The notes under the pieces were generated by a model. The model ran no database searches. It saw only the letters and a program-made list of their open reading frames with translations, and was not told the DNA's origin. Both the position numbers and the translations under genes were made by a program. A stretch of 64,000 nt of DNA from Nocardia asteroides. GTDB lineage: Bacteria > Actinomycetota > Actinomycetes > Mycobacteriales > Mycobacteriaceae. The stretch is from assembly GCF_900637185.1 (NCBI RefSeq), contig NZ_LR134352.1, positions 4,578,001 to 4,642,000 of the forward strand. The letters are read 5' to 3'. Below, in pieces: positions 56,599 to 64,000 of this stretch (its first letter is position 1; every line of letters begins with the position of its first letter).

Positions 56599-56979
56599 TC
56601 AGGCGGGCACGATCTCGATGCCGATGGTGCCCGCCTTGCCGCGGCGCAGGTTGCTGCCGAGGATCACCAGCGGCCCGGTGAGCCAGTACTTGCGGCGCAG
56701 CCAGGACCGCACCTGCTCGGTCTCGGCGGCGTCGAGGATCCGCGCGGTTCCGCCGGCGACGGCACCGTGCGTCTTGCCGCGCGCGTCGCACGGTTGCAGC
56801 GTCACCTCGGGATTGCGGCGGATCCGCTTGACCTTCCAGGAGTCGGTGACCGTCCAGACATACAGCTTGTCGTCGCGGGCGACAGCCCACACCGGCGTGC
56901 CGACCGGAGTGCCGTCCTTACGGAAGGTGGTGAGCAGCACGAAGTTCGCGTCCTGCAGTTCGCCGAGGCGGTTCGTCAT
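56599..56979 (-). CDS. PPOX class F420-dependent oxidoreductase
   Basis: 126 residues from the ATG at 56979. FVLLTTFRKDGTPVGTPVWAVARDDKLYVWTVTDSWKVKRIRRNPEVTLQPCDARG is typical of small split-barrel F420-dependent oxidoreductases (PPOX class). No other genes in the same pathway are near. It is divergent from the P-loop kinase remnant with a 91-base gap. Confidence 0.88.
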   Translation of the reverse strand: MTNRLGELQDANFVLLTTFRKDGTPVGTPVWAVARDDKLYVWTVTDSWKVKRIRRNPEVTLQPCDARGKTHGAVAGGTARILDAAETEQVRSWLRRKYWLTGPLVILGSNLRRGKAGTIGIEIVPA

Positions 56980-57070
56980 ACCCGGCAGCCTAATGCCATC
57001 AGCCCCACCCCACCCGGCCGCCGGATCCTTCACCAGGTCTACTGCGCCGGATCTTCGGGATGATGATGCG

Positions 57071-57345
57071 ATGGACAAGCTACTGGTGTTGATCAACGGG
57101 CTTCCCGGCTCGGGTAAGTCCACGTTGGGACGCGCGCTGGCGCCGAAACTGCATGCCCAGTTCTTGTCCAAGGACACCGTGAAGGTATCCCTCGCCATGG
57201 CGCAGAGGCCACGCCGCTCGGGCTCACCAACACACTCGTCGTCGACACCACCGGCCCGGTCGACTGCGCACTGCTGGCTGACCGGATCCGACTCATGGCA
57301 ACTCCGGTCGGCAGGATGTCGGCCTCCCTGCCCCCGACGCCCTGA
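57071..57345 (+). pseudogene. Broken P-loop kinase/AAA ATPase, internal deletion and frameshift
   Basis: The ATG at 57071 starts MDKLLVLINGLPGSGKSTLGRALAPKLHAQFLSKDTVKVSL, a complete Walker A kinase-type N-terminus. After about 40 residues the frame loses similarity. In another frame, from about 57209, the sequence LGLTNTLVVDTTGPVDCALLADRI...GRM continues to a TGA at 57343 and looks like the C-terminus of the same family. The middle of about 100 or more residues is missing. This is best read as a decayed gene with a deletion and frame change. Sequencing error cannot explain the missing middle. Confidence 0.7.
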
Positions 57346-57476
57346 CCGAGAATCCGCGCGCGGCTCAGCTGCTCCGACAACGGAGCGGCGGTGTCTTCGG
57401 CGAAACAAGTATGGGCGGATTCGGGAAAGTCTTCCTAACCTCGGGGCGGATCGACTTCGTTCTCCGGAAGGGCTTG

Positions 57477-58205
57477 ATGATGACCGATACCGCGGTGCCG
57501 ATGCTGTGGAGCGGCGATCTGCCGAACACCCTGGCGTTCTATCGGGCGCTGGGCTACACCGTCACCTATGAGCAGACTCGGCCTTATGTGTACGGGGCGG
57601 TCGAAGGATTCGGGTGCGCGCTGCATTTCGCGCCCGGGCCGGCGGGGGTGGCGGAGCAGGCCGAACAGGTGAACGCGCTGGTGTTCGTCGACGATGTCGC
57701 GGCCCGGCACGCCGAGTTCACCGCCGCGCTGCGCGCGCATTACGGCAGGATTCCCGCCAAGGGGCGGCCGCGGATCACCCGGTTCCGGCCCGGCCAGTCG
57801 CGGTTCTCGCTGGTGGATCCGGTCGGCAATACGGTGCTGGTGGTGCAGCGCGACGAGCCGATGAAGCTGGAATACGGTGGTTCGCGGGAGCTGGCGGGCC
57901 TGGCGAAGGTGCTCGACAATGCCCGGATCCTGCGCGATTTCAAGAACGACGACCGCGCGGCGACCCGGGTGCTGGAGACCGGTCTGCGCCGGTTCGCCAC
58001 CACCGCACCCGCCCTCGACCGGGCCCGCGCCTACGCCGCGCTCGCCGAACTGGCGGTCGCGGCCGGCGACACCGAGCGGCTGACCCACTGGAAGTCCGAG
58101 CTGGAGTCCGTCGAACTCACCACCGACGATCGTGCCGTGCTGGCGGCCGACGCCGAGGCGTCCGCGGTCCTGGCCACCTGGCTGAGCACGACCACCGCGG
58201 ACTGA
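57477..58205 (+). CDS. VOC family protein with C-terminal helical extension
   Basis: 242 residues from the ATG at 57477, chosen for the GGAAGG site 5 bases upstream. Residues 1-120 (AVPMLWSGDLPNTLAFYRALGYTVTYEQTRPYVYG...GCALHF...NALVFVDDVAARHAEFTAAL...RFSLVDPVGNTVLVVQR) are a VOC domain of the bleomycin-resistance type. Residues about 130-240 are helical (LAKVLDNARILRDFKNDDRAATRVLETGLRRFATTAPALDRARAYAALAELAVAAGD), resembling TPR helices. The combination is uncommon. Binding of a hydrophobic drug is possible but not shown. Confidence 0.82.
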   Translation: MMTDTAVPMLWSGDLPNTLAFYRALGYTVTYEQTRPYVYGAVEGFGCALHFAPGPAGVAEQAEQVNALVFVDDVAARHAEFTAALRAHYGRIPAKGRPRITRFRPGQSRFSLVDPVGNTVLVVQRDEPMKLEYGGSRELAGLAKVLDNARILRDFKNDDRAATRVLETGLRRFATTAPALDRARAYAALAELAVAAGDTERLTHWKSELESVELTTDDRAVLAADAEASAVLATWLSTTTAD

Positions 58206-58231
58206 GGCGGAATCGCAGCTAGGCTGCGGGC

Positions 58232-59209
58232 ATGCGCCGAGCTTCCGGACCGCGTCATCTCCGCTGTCTCGCAACAGCACTCGTGGCCATGGCCGTCACC
58301 GGCCTCGGCCCGGTCACCGTCGCGCACGCCGCTCCCGGCTGCGCCGGCGGCTGGCAGGCCGAGGTCGTGGCCGCCGATCTCGGTGGGCTGGAGAATCTGG
58401 AAGCCGACGGCGCGGGCGGCTTCTACGTCACCGGGATCGTCGAGGGCGAACTGCTGCACGTCGACCGCGACGGCCTGGTCACCACCGTGCTGACCGGGCT
58501 GGACAATCCCGCCGGGCTCCGGTTGTCCGGCGACACCCTGTATTTCGTCACCGGTGACGGCACCACCCCCGGCGGAGGTGGCACGCTGCGGCAGCTGCAC
58601 CTGCCGACCGGCGAGGTCACCGTGCTGCTACCCGATCTGGTCCAGCCCAACGGACTGCTGCTGCTCCCGGACGGTGATCTGCTCATCTCCCAGCTGTCGG
58701 TGCCGTGGCCGCCGGTCGGCATCAGCCGATACCGCCCGGCCACAGGCGAATTCGTCCTCGGCTGGTCGCCGGTGCCCCGCCCCAACGGCCTCGCGCTCGC
58801 CCCCGACGGACGGGCCGTCCTCACCGAGGACGTGGCGACCTCCCAGATCCTGCGGGTGCCGCTGGATGCCCCCGACCGGCCGGTCCCGGTCGCCGCCGTG
58901 CCCGACGGACTCCTCCCCGGCCTCGACGACCTAGATGTGTCCGCCGCGGGGCTGGCCTTCGTCGCGGGCGACTACTCCGGCAGCGTCTACCAGGTCGACA
59001 TCACCACCGGTGCCTGGTGCACCCTCGCCACCGCCTGGACCACACCCCGCACCGGCCCCCTGCCCGCACCGCCCCCGATCGGCCCCACCTCGGTCCGCAT
59101 CGCCCGCGACGGCACAGACTGGGCGCTGTTCGTCACCAGCATCGACGGCACCCTGCGCCGCCTCCGTCCGCCACCCCACCTGGATCTCACGCCACCGCCA
59201 CCCCGCTGA
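58232..59209 (+). CDS. Secreted beta-propeller protein (ScyD/ScyE or SMP-30-like)
   Basis: 325 residues. The signal peptide ends at AHAAPGC. Repeated strands such as LENLEADGAGGFYVTGIVEGELLHVD, NPAGLRLSGDTLYFVTGDG, PNGLLLLPDGDLLISQL and PNGLALAPDGRAVLTED form a six-bladed propeller of the ScyD/SMP-30 type. Members include lactonases and pigment-assembly proteins; a function here cannot be assigned. Two Cys (mature positions near 2 and near 260) may form a disulfide. It follows the VOC gene by 26 bases. Confidence 0.85.
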   Translation: MRRASGPRHLRCLATALVAMAVTGLGPVTVAHAAPGCAGGWQAEVVAADLGGLENLEADGAGGFYVTGIVEGELLHVDRDGLVTTVLTGLDNPAGLRLSGDTLYFVTGDGTTPGGGGTLRQLHLPTGEVTVLLPDLVQPNGLLLLPDGDLLISQLSVPWPPVGISRYRPATGEFVLGWSPVPRPNGLALAPDGRAVLTEDVATSQILRVPLDAPDRPVPVAAVPDGLLPGLDDLDVSAAGLAFVAGDYSGSVYQVDITTGAWCTLATAWTTPRTGPLPAPPPIGPTSVRIARDGTDWALFVTSIDGTLRRLRPPPHLDLTPPPPR

Positions 59210-59296
59210 TCTACGCGCAGCCTGAGCGCATCACTGACACCGGTCCGGGACCTCGTGGTGGACTGGAACATTCAGCGATCGACGGAGGAGGTCCCG

Positions 59297-60106
59297 GTGG
59301 GGGCGGAGTGGGCCGCGCAGCGCGGGTTCGGGATCAGGACCGAATGGGGGCGCGCCGGAGCGGCGGCGATCGGAGAGGACGCGGCCTGCCTGGTGGTGAT
59401 CGACGTGTTGTCGTTCACCACCTCGGTCTCGGTGGCGACCGCGGCGGGGACCGCGGTATTTCCGTACCGGTGGCGCGACGACTCGGCGCGCGACTTCGCC
59501 GAGAGCCGTGACGCCGCGCTCGCGGTCGGGCGGCGTGCGGCGGGACCGGGGCACCCGTGGTCGTTGTCGCCTGCGGCGATCCGGCGGGCGCCGTTCACCG
59601 AACGGCTCGTCCTGCCCTCACCGAACGGGTCGGCGATCGCGGCGACCGCGGCGGGAACGACCACCGTCGTCGCCGCGTCCCTGCGCAATCGCCGGGCGGT
59701 CGCGGACTGGCTGATCGCCCAGGGCTGGGGGACGCCGCGGCATCCGATCGCGATCGTGCCCGCCGGGGAACACCGGCCGGGTGACGGCCGGGCCGACCCG
59801 GGCCCGGGCGCACAACTCCATCGGCCCGCGCTCGAGGATTGGCTCGGCGCGGGCGCGCTCGCCGCGGCGCTGCTGGATCGCGGCGCCACGCAGCCGTCGC
59901 CGGAAAGCCTGTCCGCGGCAAGCATGTTCACGGCCATACCGGATGTCGGAGCCCTGATCGCCGACTGCGCGTCCGGCCGCGAACTGGCGACGATCGGGTT
60001 CGCCGAGGACGTCGTTCTCGCCACCGAACTCGACGCCGACCCCACCGTGCCGGTCCTGACCGACAGCGCCTTCGTCGACCGCGCGACCCGGGCGGTCAGG
60101 CCGTGA
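59297..60106 (+). CDS. 2-phosphosulfolactate phosphatase-like (ComB family)
   Basis: 269 residues from the GTG at 59297, chosen because GGAGGAG lies just upstream; GTGs at 59255 and 59258 lack one. LVVIDVLSFTTSVSVATAAGTAVFPY, LPSPNGSAIAATAAGTTTVVAASLRNRRAVADWL, IVPAGEH and AGALAAALL are the ComB motifs. ComB removes phosphate from 2-phosphosulfolactate in coenzyme M synthesis, but in actinobacteria the family is widespread and its substrate unknown. It converges on a secreted hypothetical gene. Confidence 0.85.
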   Translation: MGAEWAAQRGFGIRTEWGRAGAAAIGEDAACLVVIDVLSFTTSVSVATAAGTAVFPYRWRDDSARDFAESRDAALAVGRRAAGPGHPWSLSPAAIRRAPFTERLVLPSPNGSAIAATAAGTTTVVAASLRNRRAVADWLIAQGWGTPRHPIAIVPAGEHRPGDGRADPGPGAQLHRPALEDWLGAGALAAALLDRGATQPSPESLSAASMFTAIPDVGALIADCASGRELATIGFAEDVVLATELDADPTVPVLTDSAFVDRATRAVRP

Positions 60107-60136
60107 CCGACCGGCCGGACGCCTCAGGACAGCGGA

Positions 60137-60167
60137 ACGGCGGGTGGTCACGTCGACCACCCGCCGT
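60137..60167. terminator. Perfect 13-bp hairpin between convergent genes
   Basis: ACGGCGGGTGGTC (60137-60149) pairs perfectly with 60155-60167 around a 5-base loop. It lies between the ComB-like stop (60106) and the stop of the secreted hypothetical (60176). It has no T-tract and probably ends both transcripts. Confidence 0.75.
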
Positions 60168-60175
60168 CCACTCCC

Positions 60176-60700
60176 CTACTGGTTCGCGCCGATGATCCCG
60201 CCGATCACGGCGCCGATCACGCAGCCCGGGATCGCGGAGACGACCAGGAAGATCAGGCCGATCAGCGCGCCCACCACACACCCGATGGCGATGCCGGCGA
60301 CGATGTTCCCGGTCTGGTCGATGTGCTGCAGCGCCACCGGATTCGGTGCGGGCGCGCCCACCGAGGTGAGGGTCAATGTCGTGGCGGCGGCATCGACCTC
60401 GGGGACCACCCGCACGGCGGGCCCGGCCACGGTCTGCACGGTGGTCGGAATGAAGCCCACGCGGCTCCCGTCCGGCGCGAGCACGGCGACACCGGCGTCG
60501 GGTGTCAGCTCGAACCGGCCCGAGGCCAGTTCCACCGTCGCCGCGGAACCGTCGGGCGCGACCGCCGCCGTATAGGCCACCGCGCCGTCGACCCCGGACA
60601 CCGACGGCCCGGCGACCGGAGCGCCGTACGCGGTGGCCGCGGTGATGCCGGTCGCTGCCACGGTGAGGACACCGGCAGCCAGCAACTGCTTGAACTTCAT
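60176..60700 (-). CDS. Secreted hypothetical protein with C-terminal glycine-rich membrane region
   Basis: 174 residues. A signal peptide (KQLLAAGVLTVAATGITAATAYGAP) is followed by a beta-rich domain (VAYTAAVAPDGSAATVELASGRFELTPDAGVAVLAPDGSRVGFIP...) and, from about residue 132, a hydrophobic glycine-zipper-like tail (NIVAGIAIGCVVGALIGLIFLVVSAIPGCVIGAVIGGIIGANQ). The product may insert in the membrane or mycolate layer by its tail. I recognise it as a common Nocardia/Rhodococcus hypothetical type without assigned function. Confidence 0.8.
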   Translation of the reverse strand: MKFKQLLAAGVLTVAATGITAATAYGAPVAGPSVSGVDGAVAYTAAVAPDGSAATVELASGRFELTPDAGVAVLAPDGSRVGFIPTTVQTVAGPAVRVVPEVDAAATTLTLTSVGAPAPNPVALQHIDQTGNIVAGIAIGCVVGALIGLIFLVVSAIPGCVIGAVIGGIIGANQ

Positions 60701-60924
60701 GGGCTTTCCCTCCGACTTGCCGAACCGGTCCTACCCCGGAATCGGCGCGTTACCCACTCATGATGCGCCATGGCTATTGTGCATAACACCAGATCGGACA
60801 GATCCCGATCGGGCTCCGGCACAACAGGATTCGCACCGGATGGACGTACCGACCGGTCGCGCCCCAGCCGCGTCGCGCCACGCCGCCGACACGCCGCGCG
60901 GCGCCCGACCGATACGCTCGCGAG

Positions 60925-61527
60925 GTGACCCGGGGACAGCAAGGCGGCCGCGCGGCCCAGGCTCAGGCCCGCCGCACCGCCATCATCGATGCCGCGACCA
61001 CCCTCATCGCCGAGCGCGGCTACCACGGCACCTCACTGGCCGCCGTGGCCGACCGCGTCGGCCTCACCCAGGCCGGGGTCCTGCACTACTTCCCCAGCAA
61101 GGACGCACTGCTCTCGGGCGTCCTCGAGGCACGCGAGCGCTGGGATGTGGCCGCGTTCGTGGCCCGGCTCTCCGAGGCCAAGCTGGCCCACCTCGACCAG
61201 ATCGTCGAGTACACCACCGAGCGGCCCGCCGACGCACAGGCGTTCACCGTGCTCGCCGGGGAGAGCGTGACCGAGGCGCACCCGGCCCGCGCGTTCTTCA
61301 CCGCGCGCTACGCCAAGGCCCGCGCCGACTTCGCCGACCTGCTGACCAGCGAGTTCGGTGACCACCTGCCCGGCGGCCTGACCCCGGCCCAGGCGGCGCC
61401 GCTGCTACTGGCGGTCCTCGACGGACTGCAGATCCAGTGGTTGCTCGACGGCGACGAGATCGACCTACCGCAGGCCTACCGCCACTTCGTCACGCTGCTT
61501 TCACCCACTCAGCGGGAGCAAACATAA
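60925..61527 (+). CDS. TetR family transcriptional regulator
   Basis: 200 residues with a GTG start. The HTH is TSLAAVADRVGLTQAGVLHYFPSKDALLSGVLEARER. The rest is a TetR ligand domain (ARAFFTARYAKARADFADLL). It sits 131 bases upstream of the MFS exporter gene, with a palindromic site (61548-61563) between them, so it is the probable repressor of that exporter. Confidence 0.92.
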   Translation: MTRGQQGGRAAQAQARRTAIIDAATTLIAERGYHGTSLAAVADRVGLTQAGVLHYFPSKDALLSGVLEARERWDVAAFVARLSEAKLAHLDQIVEYTTERPADAQAFTVLAGESVTEAHPARAFFTARYAKARADFADLLTSEFGDHLPGGLTPAQAAPLLLAVLDGLQIQWLLDGDEIDLPQAYRHFVTLLSPTQREQT

Positions 61528-61547
61528 CGTTTCCATAACTTCACCAA

Positions 61548-61563
61548 CCTAGCGCTCGGTAGG
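61548..61563. promoter_or_regulatory. Palindromic site CCTAnCGnnCGnTAGG, candidate TetR operator
   Basis: CCTAGCGCTCGGTAGG matches its own reverse complement at 12 of 16 positions, with symmetric CCTA/TAGG ends and CG pairs. It is 95 bases upstream of the MFS start and 20 past the TetR stop. This size and symmetry suit a TetR dimer. Confidence 0.6.
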
Positions 61564-61658
61564 GGTCACATACTCCGAGGCGGAACCGGCACTGCGACCT
61601 GCGTCACATTCGCCGGGGATCCATCCCTCGCAGTAGTTCTCGAACATCGGAGCGTGGC

Positions 61659-63290
61659 ATGTCCACCATTCCCCAAGATCCCACCCCGGCGAGTCCCGTG
61701 ACGACGACGAAACCGGAGAACGACACCGGCAGGCTCGACGGCGCCTCCAAGGCGCGCGTCTTCGCCGTACTCGCGGTGATCGTGCTGTTCACCGAGATCG
61801 CGCCGATGCAGTACACGATCGTGTCCGCGGCGCTGCAGAAGATCGCCCCGACCTTCCCCGGCGTCGGCGCGAACATCAACTGGGCCATCATCGTCTTCGG
61901 GCTCATCGGCGCGGCCGCCTCACCGCTCATCGGCAAGATGAGCGACGTCTGGGGCAAGAAGCGAATGTTCCTGGTCTGCGGCGTGCTGTTCCTGATCGGC
62001 TGCGTCCTGGACGCGACCACCTCGAACTGGGGCATCTTCCTGCTCGGCCGCTGCCTGCAGGCCACCGCCATCGCCACCGCGGTCATCGCCTACGGCCTGA
62101 TCCGGGATCTGATGCCGCGCAAGTACGTTCCGCTCGGCCTCGGCATCACCGCGACCGGCCTCGGCGTCTCCGCCATCGCGGGTCCGCTGCTCGGCGGCTT
62201 CCTGGTGGACAACTACAGCTGGCGCGCGATCTTCTGGGCCCTGGCCGCGTTCACCCTGCTGATGCTGCCGCTGGTGTACTTCGTCGTCCCGGAATCCACC
62301 CTGCGCGTGCGTGAGCGCATCGACTTCGTCGGCGCGCTGCTGCTCGCCGGCGGCGCCGCGCTGATCCTGATCTACCTCGACAAGGGCCACGACTGGGGCT
62401 GGAGCAAGCCGACCACGCTGGCCTGGGTGATCACCGGTGTGGTCCTGCTGGTGCTGTTCGTCCTGGTGGAAACCCGGGTGGCGCAACCGATCATGGACAT
62501 GCAGCTGCTGTTCCACCCGCGCGTGGCGCTGGTGCTGGCCGGGGCACTGTTCGCCTCGCTGCAGATCGGCGTCGTGTCCTACGCCATCGCCTACATGTCG
62601 CAGACGCCCGACGAGGCGACCGTGACCGCGGGCGTCCAGCAGGGCGTGCTGGCCAAGGTGCAGGCCATGACCGGTCAGCCGATGCCGCCCGAGGCCGTGC
62701 AGGTGGCGCTCGATCCCGGCTACACCTACGGCAACGGCTACACCCTGCTCGAGTTCGCGCTGCGGATCGCGCTGCTGGGCGCGGTGGTGACCATGGTGTG
62801 CGGCGCGCTCGCCGGGGTGATCGCGCGCAAGGTGGGCGCCCGGATCCCGCTGGTGATCGCGCTGGCGATCTTCGTCTGCTCGGCCGCGGCCTTCGCCGTG
62901 CTGCCACACACCAGCACGGTGTTCCTGCTGGTCAACGCCGTGTTCAGCATCGGCTTCGGCTTCTACTACGCGGCCATGCCGATCCTCATGGTGGAGGCGG
63001 TGCCGCAGGAGCAGCAGGGCATCAGCCTGGGCATGCTCGGTGTCATGCAGTCGATGGGTGTCGCGATCGGCCTGGCCGTGGTCACCGCCTTCCTGCACGC
63101 CAACGGGATGACCGCGCTGATCAGCGTGGGTGGCCAGGACCAGCCGCCGACGCCGGTGCCGGACATCTTCGGTGATCGCGGCTACGAGCTGGGCTTCTGG
63201 GTCTGCGGCGCCGCCGCGGCCGTGGCCCTGGTGCTCGCGGTGATCATGCGGCACGGCCGCACGCCCGCCACCGGCGGCACCGCACACTGA
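61659..63290 (+). CDS. MFS drug transporter, EmrB/QacA type
   Basis: 543 residues with about 14 membrane segments. Motif A is GLIGAAASPLIGKMSDVWGKKRMFLVCG, and motif C is GLGVSAIAGPLLGGFLVDNYSWRAIFW, typical of 14-segment proton antiporters. An unusually long external loop (MSQTPDEATVTAGVQQGVLAKVQAMTGQPMPPEAVQVALDPGYTYGNGYT) lies between segments 10 and 11. The ribosome-binding site is GGAG. The upstream TetR gene is its likely regulator. The substrate is unknown. Confidence 0.92.
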   Translation: MSTIPQDPTPASPVTTTKPENDTGRLDGASKARVFAVLAVIVLFTEIAPMQYTIVSAALQKIAPTFPGVGANINWAIIVFGLIGAAASPLIGKMSDVWGKKRMFLVCGVLFLIGCVLDATTSNWGIFLLGRCLQATAIATAVIAYGLIRDLMPRKYVPLGLGITATGLGVSAIAGPLLGGFLVDNYSWRAIFWALAAFTLLMLPLVYFVVPESTLRVRERIDFVGALLLAGGAALILIYLDKGHDWGWSKPTTLAWVITGVVLLVLFVLVETRVAQPIMDMQLLFHPRVALVLAGALFASLQIGVVSYAIAYMSQTPDEATVTAGVQQGVLAKVQAMTGQPMPPEAVQVALDPGYTYGNGYTLLEFALRIALLGAVVTMVCGALAGVIARKVGARIPLVIALAIFVCSAAAFAVLPHTSTVFLLVNAVFSIGFGFYYAAMPILMVEAVPQEQQGISLGMLGVMQSMGVAIGLAVVTAFLHANGMTALISVGGQDQPPTPVPDIFGDRGYELGFWVCGAAAAVALVLAVIMRHGRTPATGGTAH

Positions 63291-63296
63291 GTCCGC

Positions 63297-63342
63297 GCGC
63301 GGACGGGCCGGTGATCGGCGACGATCACCGGCCCGTCCGCGC
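63297..63342. terminator. Perfect 20-bp hairpin after the MFS gene
   Basis: The 20 bases from 63297 to 63316 are fully complementary to 63323-63342 with a 6-base loop. It begins 7 bases after the MFS stop. There is no T-tract. It is a strong terminator and insulates the XRE gene downstream. Confidence 0.8.
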
Positions 63343-63346
63343 TTGC

Positions 63347-63360
63347 GGTATTTAAATACC
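63347..63360. promoter_or_regulatory. 14-base AT-rich perfect palindrome upstream of the XRE gene
   Basis: GGTATTTAAATACC is a perfect 14-base palindrome, 18 bases before the ATG of the XRE regulator. Its AT-rich core could also hold the -10 region. The position fits autorepression by the XRE protein. Confidence 0.65.
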
Positions 63361-63378
63361 CCACCTACCCTCGGACAG

Positions 63379-63642
63379 ATGGTGCGTCTTCCTCTCAGCC
63401 CCGCCCAGGTCGAAGCGGGCCGCCGGCTCGGCCGTCGGCTGCGCTCGGCGCGCGGCGAGCGCGATCTCACCGAGGTCGCCCACGCGGCCGGCATCTCCCC
63501 GGAGACGTTGCGCAAGATCGAGTCCGGGCGCCTGCCCTCCCCCGCCTTCGGCACCGTCGTGGGCCTGGCCGAGGCGCTGTCGATCCCGCTGGCCGAACTC
63601 GCCGAGGTCTACCGGGCCGAGCAGGTCGCCGAATCCGCCTGA
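63379..63642 (+). CDS. XRE family helix-turn-helix regulator
   Basis: 87 residues from the ATG at 63379. The Cro/C1-type HTH is LGRRLRSARGERDLTEVAHAAGISPETLRKIESGRLPSPAFGTVVGLAEALSIPLAELAEVY. A short leader of at most about 20 bases means little room for a ribosome-binding site (GGAC at 63373 is weak). It ends one base before the convergent methionine aminopeptidase gene. It probably regulates itself through the palindrome at 63347-63360. Confidence 0.88.
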   Translation: MVRLPLSPAQVEAGRRLGRRLRSARGERDLTEVAHAAGISPETLRKIESGRLPSPAFGTVVGLAEALSIPLAELAEVYRAEQVAESA

Positions 63643-64000
63643 TCAGCCGGATGTTCCGTCCCGCAGCGTGAGGATGCTCGGACCGTCGGCGGTGACGGCG
63701 ATCGTGTGTTCGGAATGCGCGCAGCGGGAACCGTCGGCGGAGCGGATCGTCCAGCCGTCGGCGTCGGTGACCACCGTCGCGGTCCGCGCCGCGAACCAGG
63801 GTTCGATGGCGAGGGTGAGGCCGGGCCGCAGCCGGAAACCCCGGCCGGGGCGGCCGCTGTTGGCGACGTGCGGGTCCTCGTGCATGGTCCGGCCCAGCCC
63901 GTGGCCGCCGAACTCGGTGTTGACCGGATAGCCGTACGCCCGCGCGACCTCCGCGATCGCCGCGGAGATGTCGCCGATGTGATTGCCCGGCACCGCGGCG
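63643..64000 (-). CDS. map: Type I methionine aminopeptidase, C-terminal part (gene continues beyond window)
   Basis: About 119 residues are visible on the minus strand. EFGGHGLGRTMHEDPHVANSG carries the metal-ligand His, AIEPWF the metal-ligand Glu, and HSEHTIAVT the last Glu, all in the expected order. Type I enzymes are usually 250-290 residues, so more than half lies past base 64000. It removes the initiator methionine from nascent proteins. The stop meets the XRE stop without a gap. Confidence 0.93.
   Translation of the reverse strand, partial: AAVPGNHIGDISAAIAEVARAYGYPVNTEFGGHGLGRTMHEDPHVANSGRPGRGFRLRPGLTLAIEPWFAARTATVVTDADGWTIRSADGSRCAHSEHTIAVTADGPSILTLRDGTSG

Overview
The window is very GC-rich, densely coded actinobacterial DNA with many GTG starts and four-base start/stop overlaps. 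The best fit is a Mycobacteriales genus, most likely Nocardia or a close relative. Supporting signs are rbpA close to the lipoprotein N-acyltransferase/fxsA block, as in mycobacteria; a conservon (cvnABCD); two putative F420-type enzymes; a membrane aminopropyltransferase paired with DUF350; and malate:quinone oxidoreductase. No rRNA, tRNA, CRISPR array, insertion sequence or phage gene was recognised. No stretch over 300 bases lacks a gene. Genus assignment and product names rest on reading motifs by eye, without database searches.

Layout. 1-5.4 kb: end of a DUF350 gene, a membrane spermidine-synthase-like gene, a reductase divergent from a TetR gene, a phosphodiesterase and a small lipoprotein. 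5.5-8.8 kb: a GAF-sensor regulator, an ExaC-type aldehyde dehydrogenase and DUF779. 9.0-12.7 kb: conservon cvnA-B-C-D. 12.8-18.2 kb: small enzymes (SRPBCC, DUF385, membrane hydrolase, lipase, HugZ-like, VOC) and membrane proteins including HdeD. 18.4-25.8 kb: GT9 glycosyltransferase, ArsR, secreted M23 peptidase, LysR/mqo, TetR/SDR and a membrane protein. 25.8-26.7 kb: a Cys-rich protein and rbpA. 26.7-42.3 kb: a nonribosomal peptide synthetase (about 4,555 residues, four modules plus thioesterase) translationally coupled to a DrrA/DrrB-type ABC exporter. 42.5-46.7 kb: lnt, an amidohydrolase, a ribbon-helix-helix protein and fxsA. 46.8-48.7 kb: a two-component system. 48.7-56.5 kb: TauE/SafE, TetR, tldD-pmbA, an erythromycin-esterase-like protein divergent from a double-HTH MerR regulator, and a thiolase. 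56.6-60.7 kb: F420-type oxidoreductase, a broken P-loop kinase, a VOC protein, a secreted beta-propeller, a ComB-like phosphatase and a secreted hypothetical. 60.9-64 kb: TetR plus MFS exporter, an XRE regulator, and the end of methionine aminopeptidase.

The most notable system is the synthetase-exporter operon. It lies between rbpA and lnt, where the mannosyltransferase partner of lnt would be expected from mycobacterial gene order. Its first adenylation pocket reads as serine, and its first condensation domain resembles that of EntF, so the product probably starts as an acyl- or aryl-capped serine. The other three pocket codes match no standard residue I know. No aryl-acid biosynthesis gene, MbtH protein, phosphopantetheinyl transferase or iron box was seen. 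Several palindromes beside regulators look like operators (near 3.03, 21.59, 23.75, 54.39, 61.55 and 63.35 kb), and a SigR/SigH-type promoter lies upstream of rbpA.
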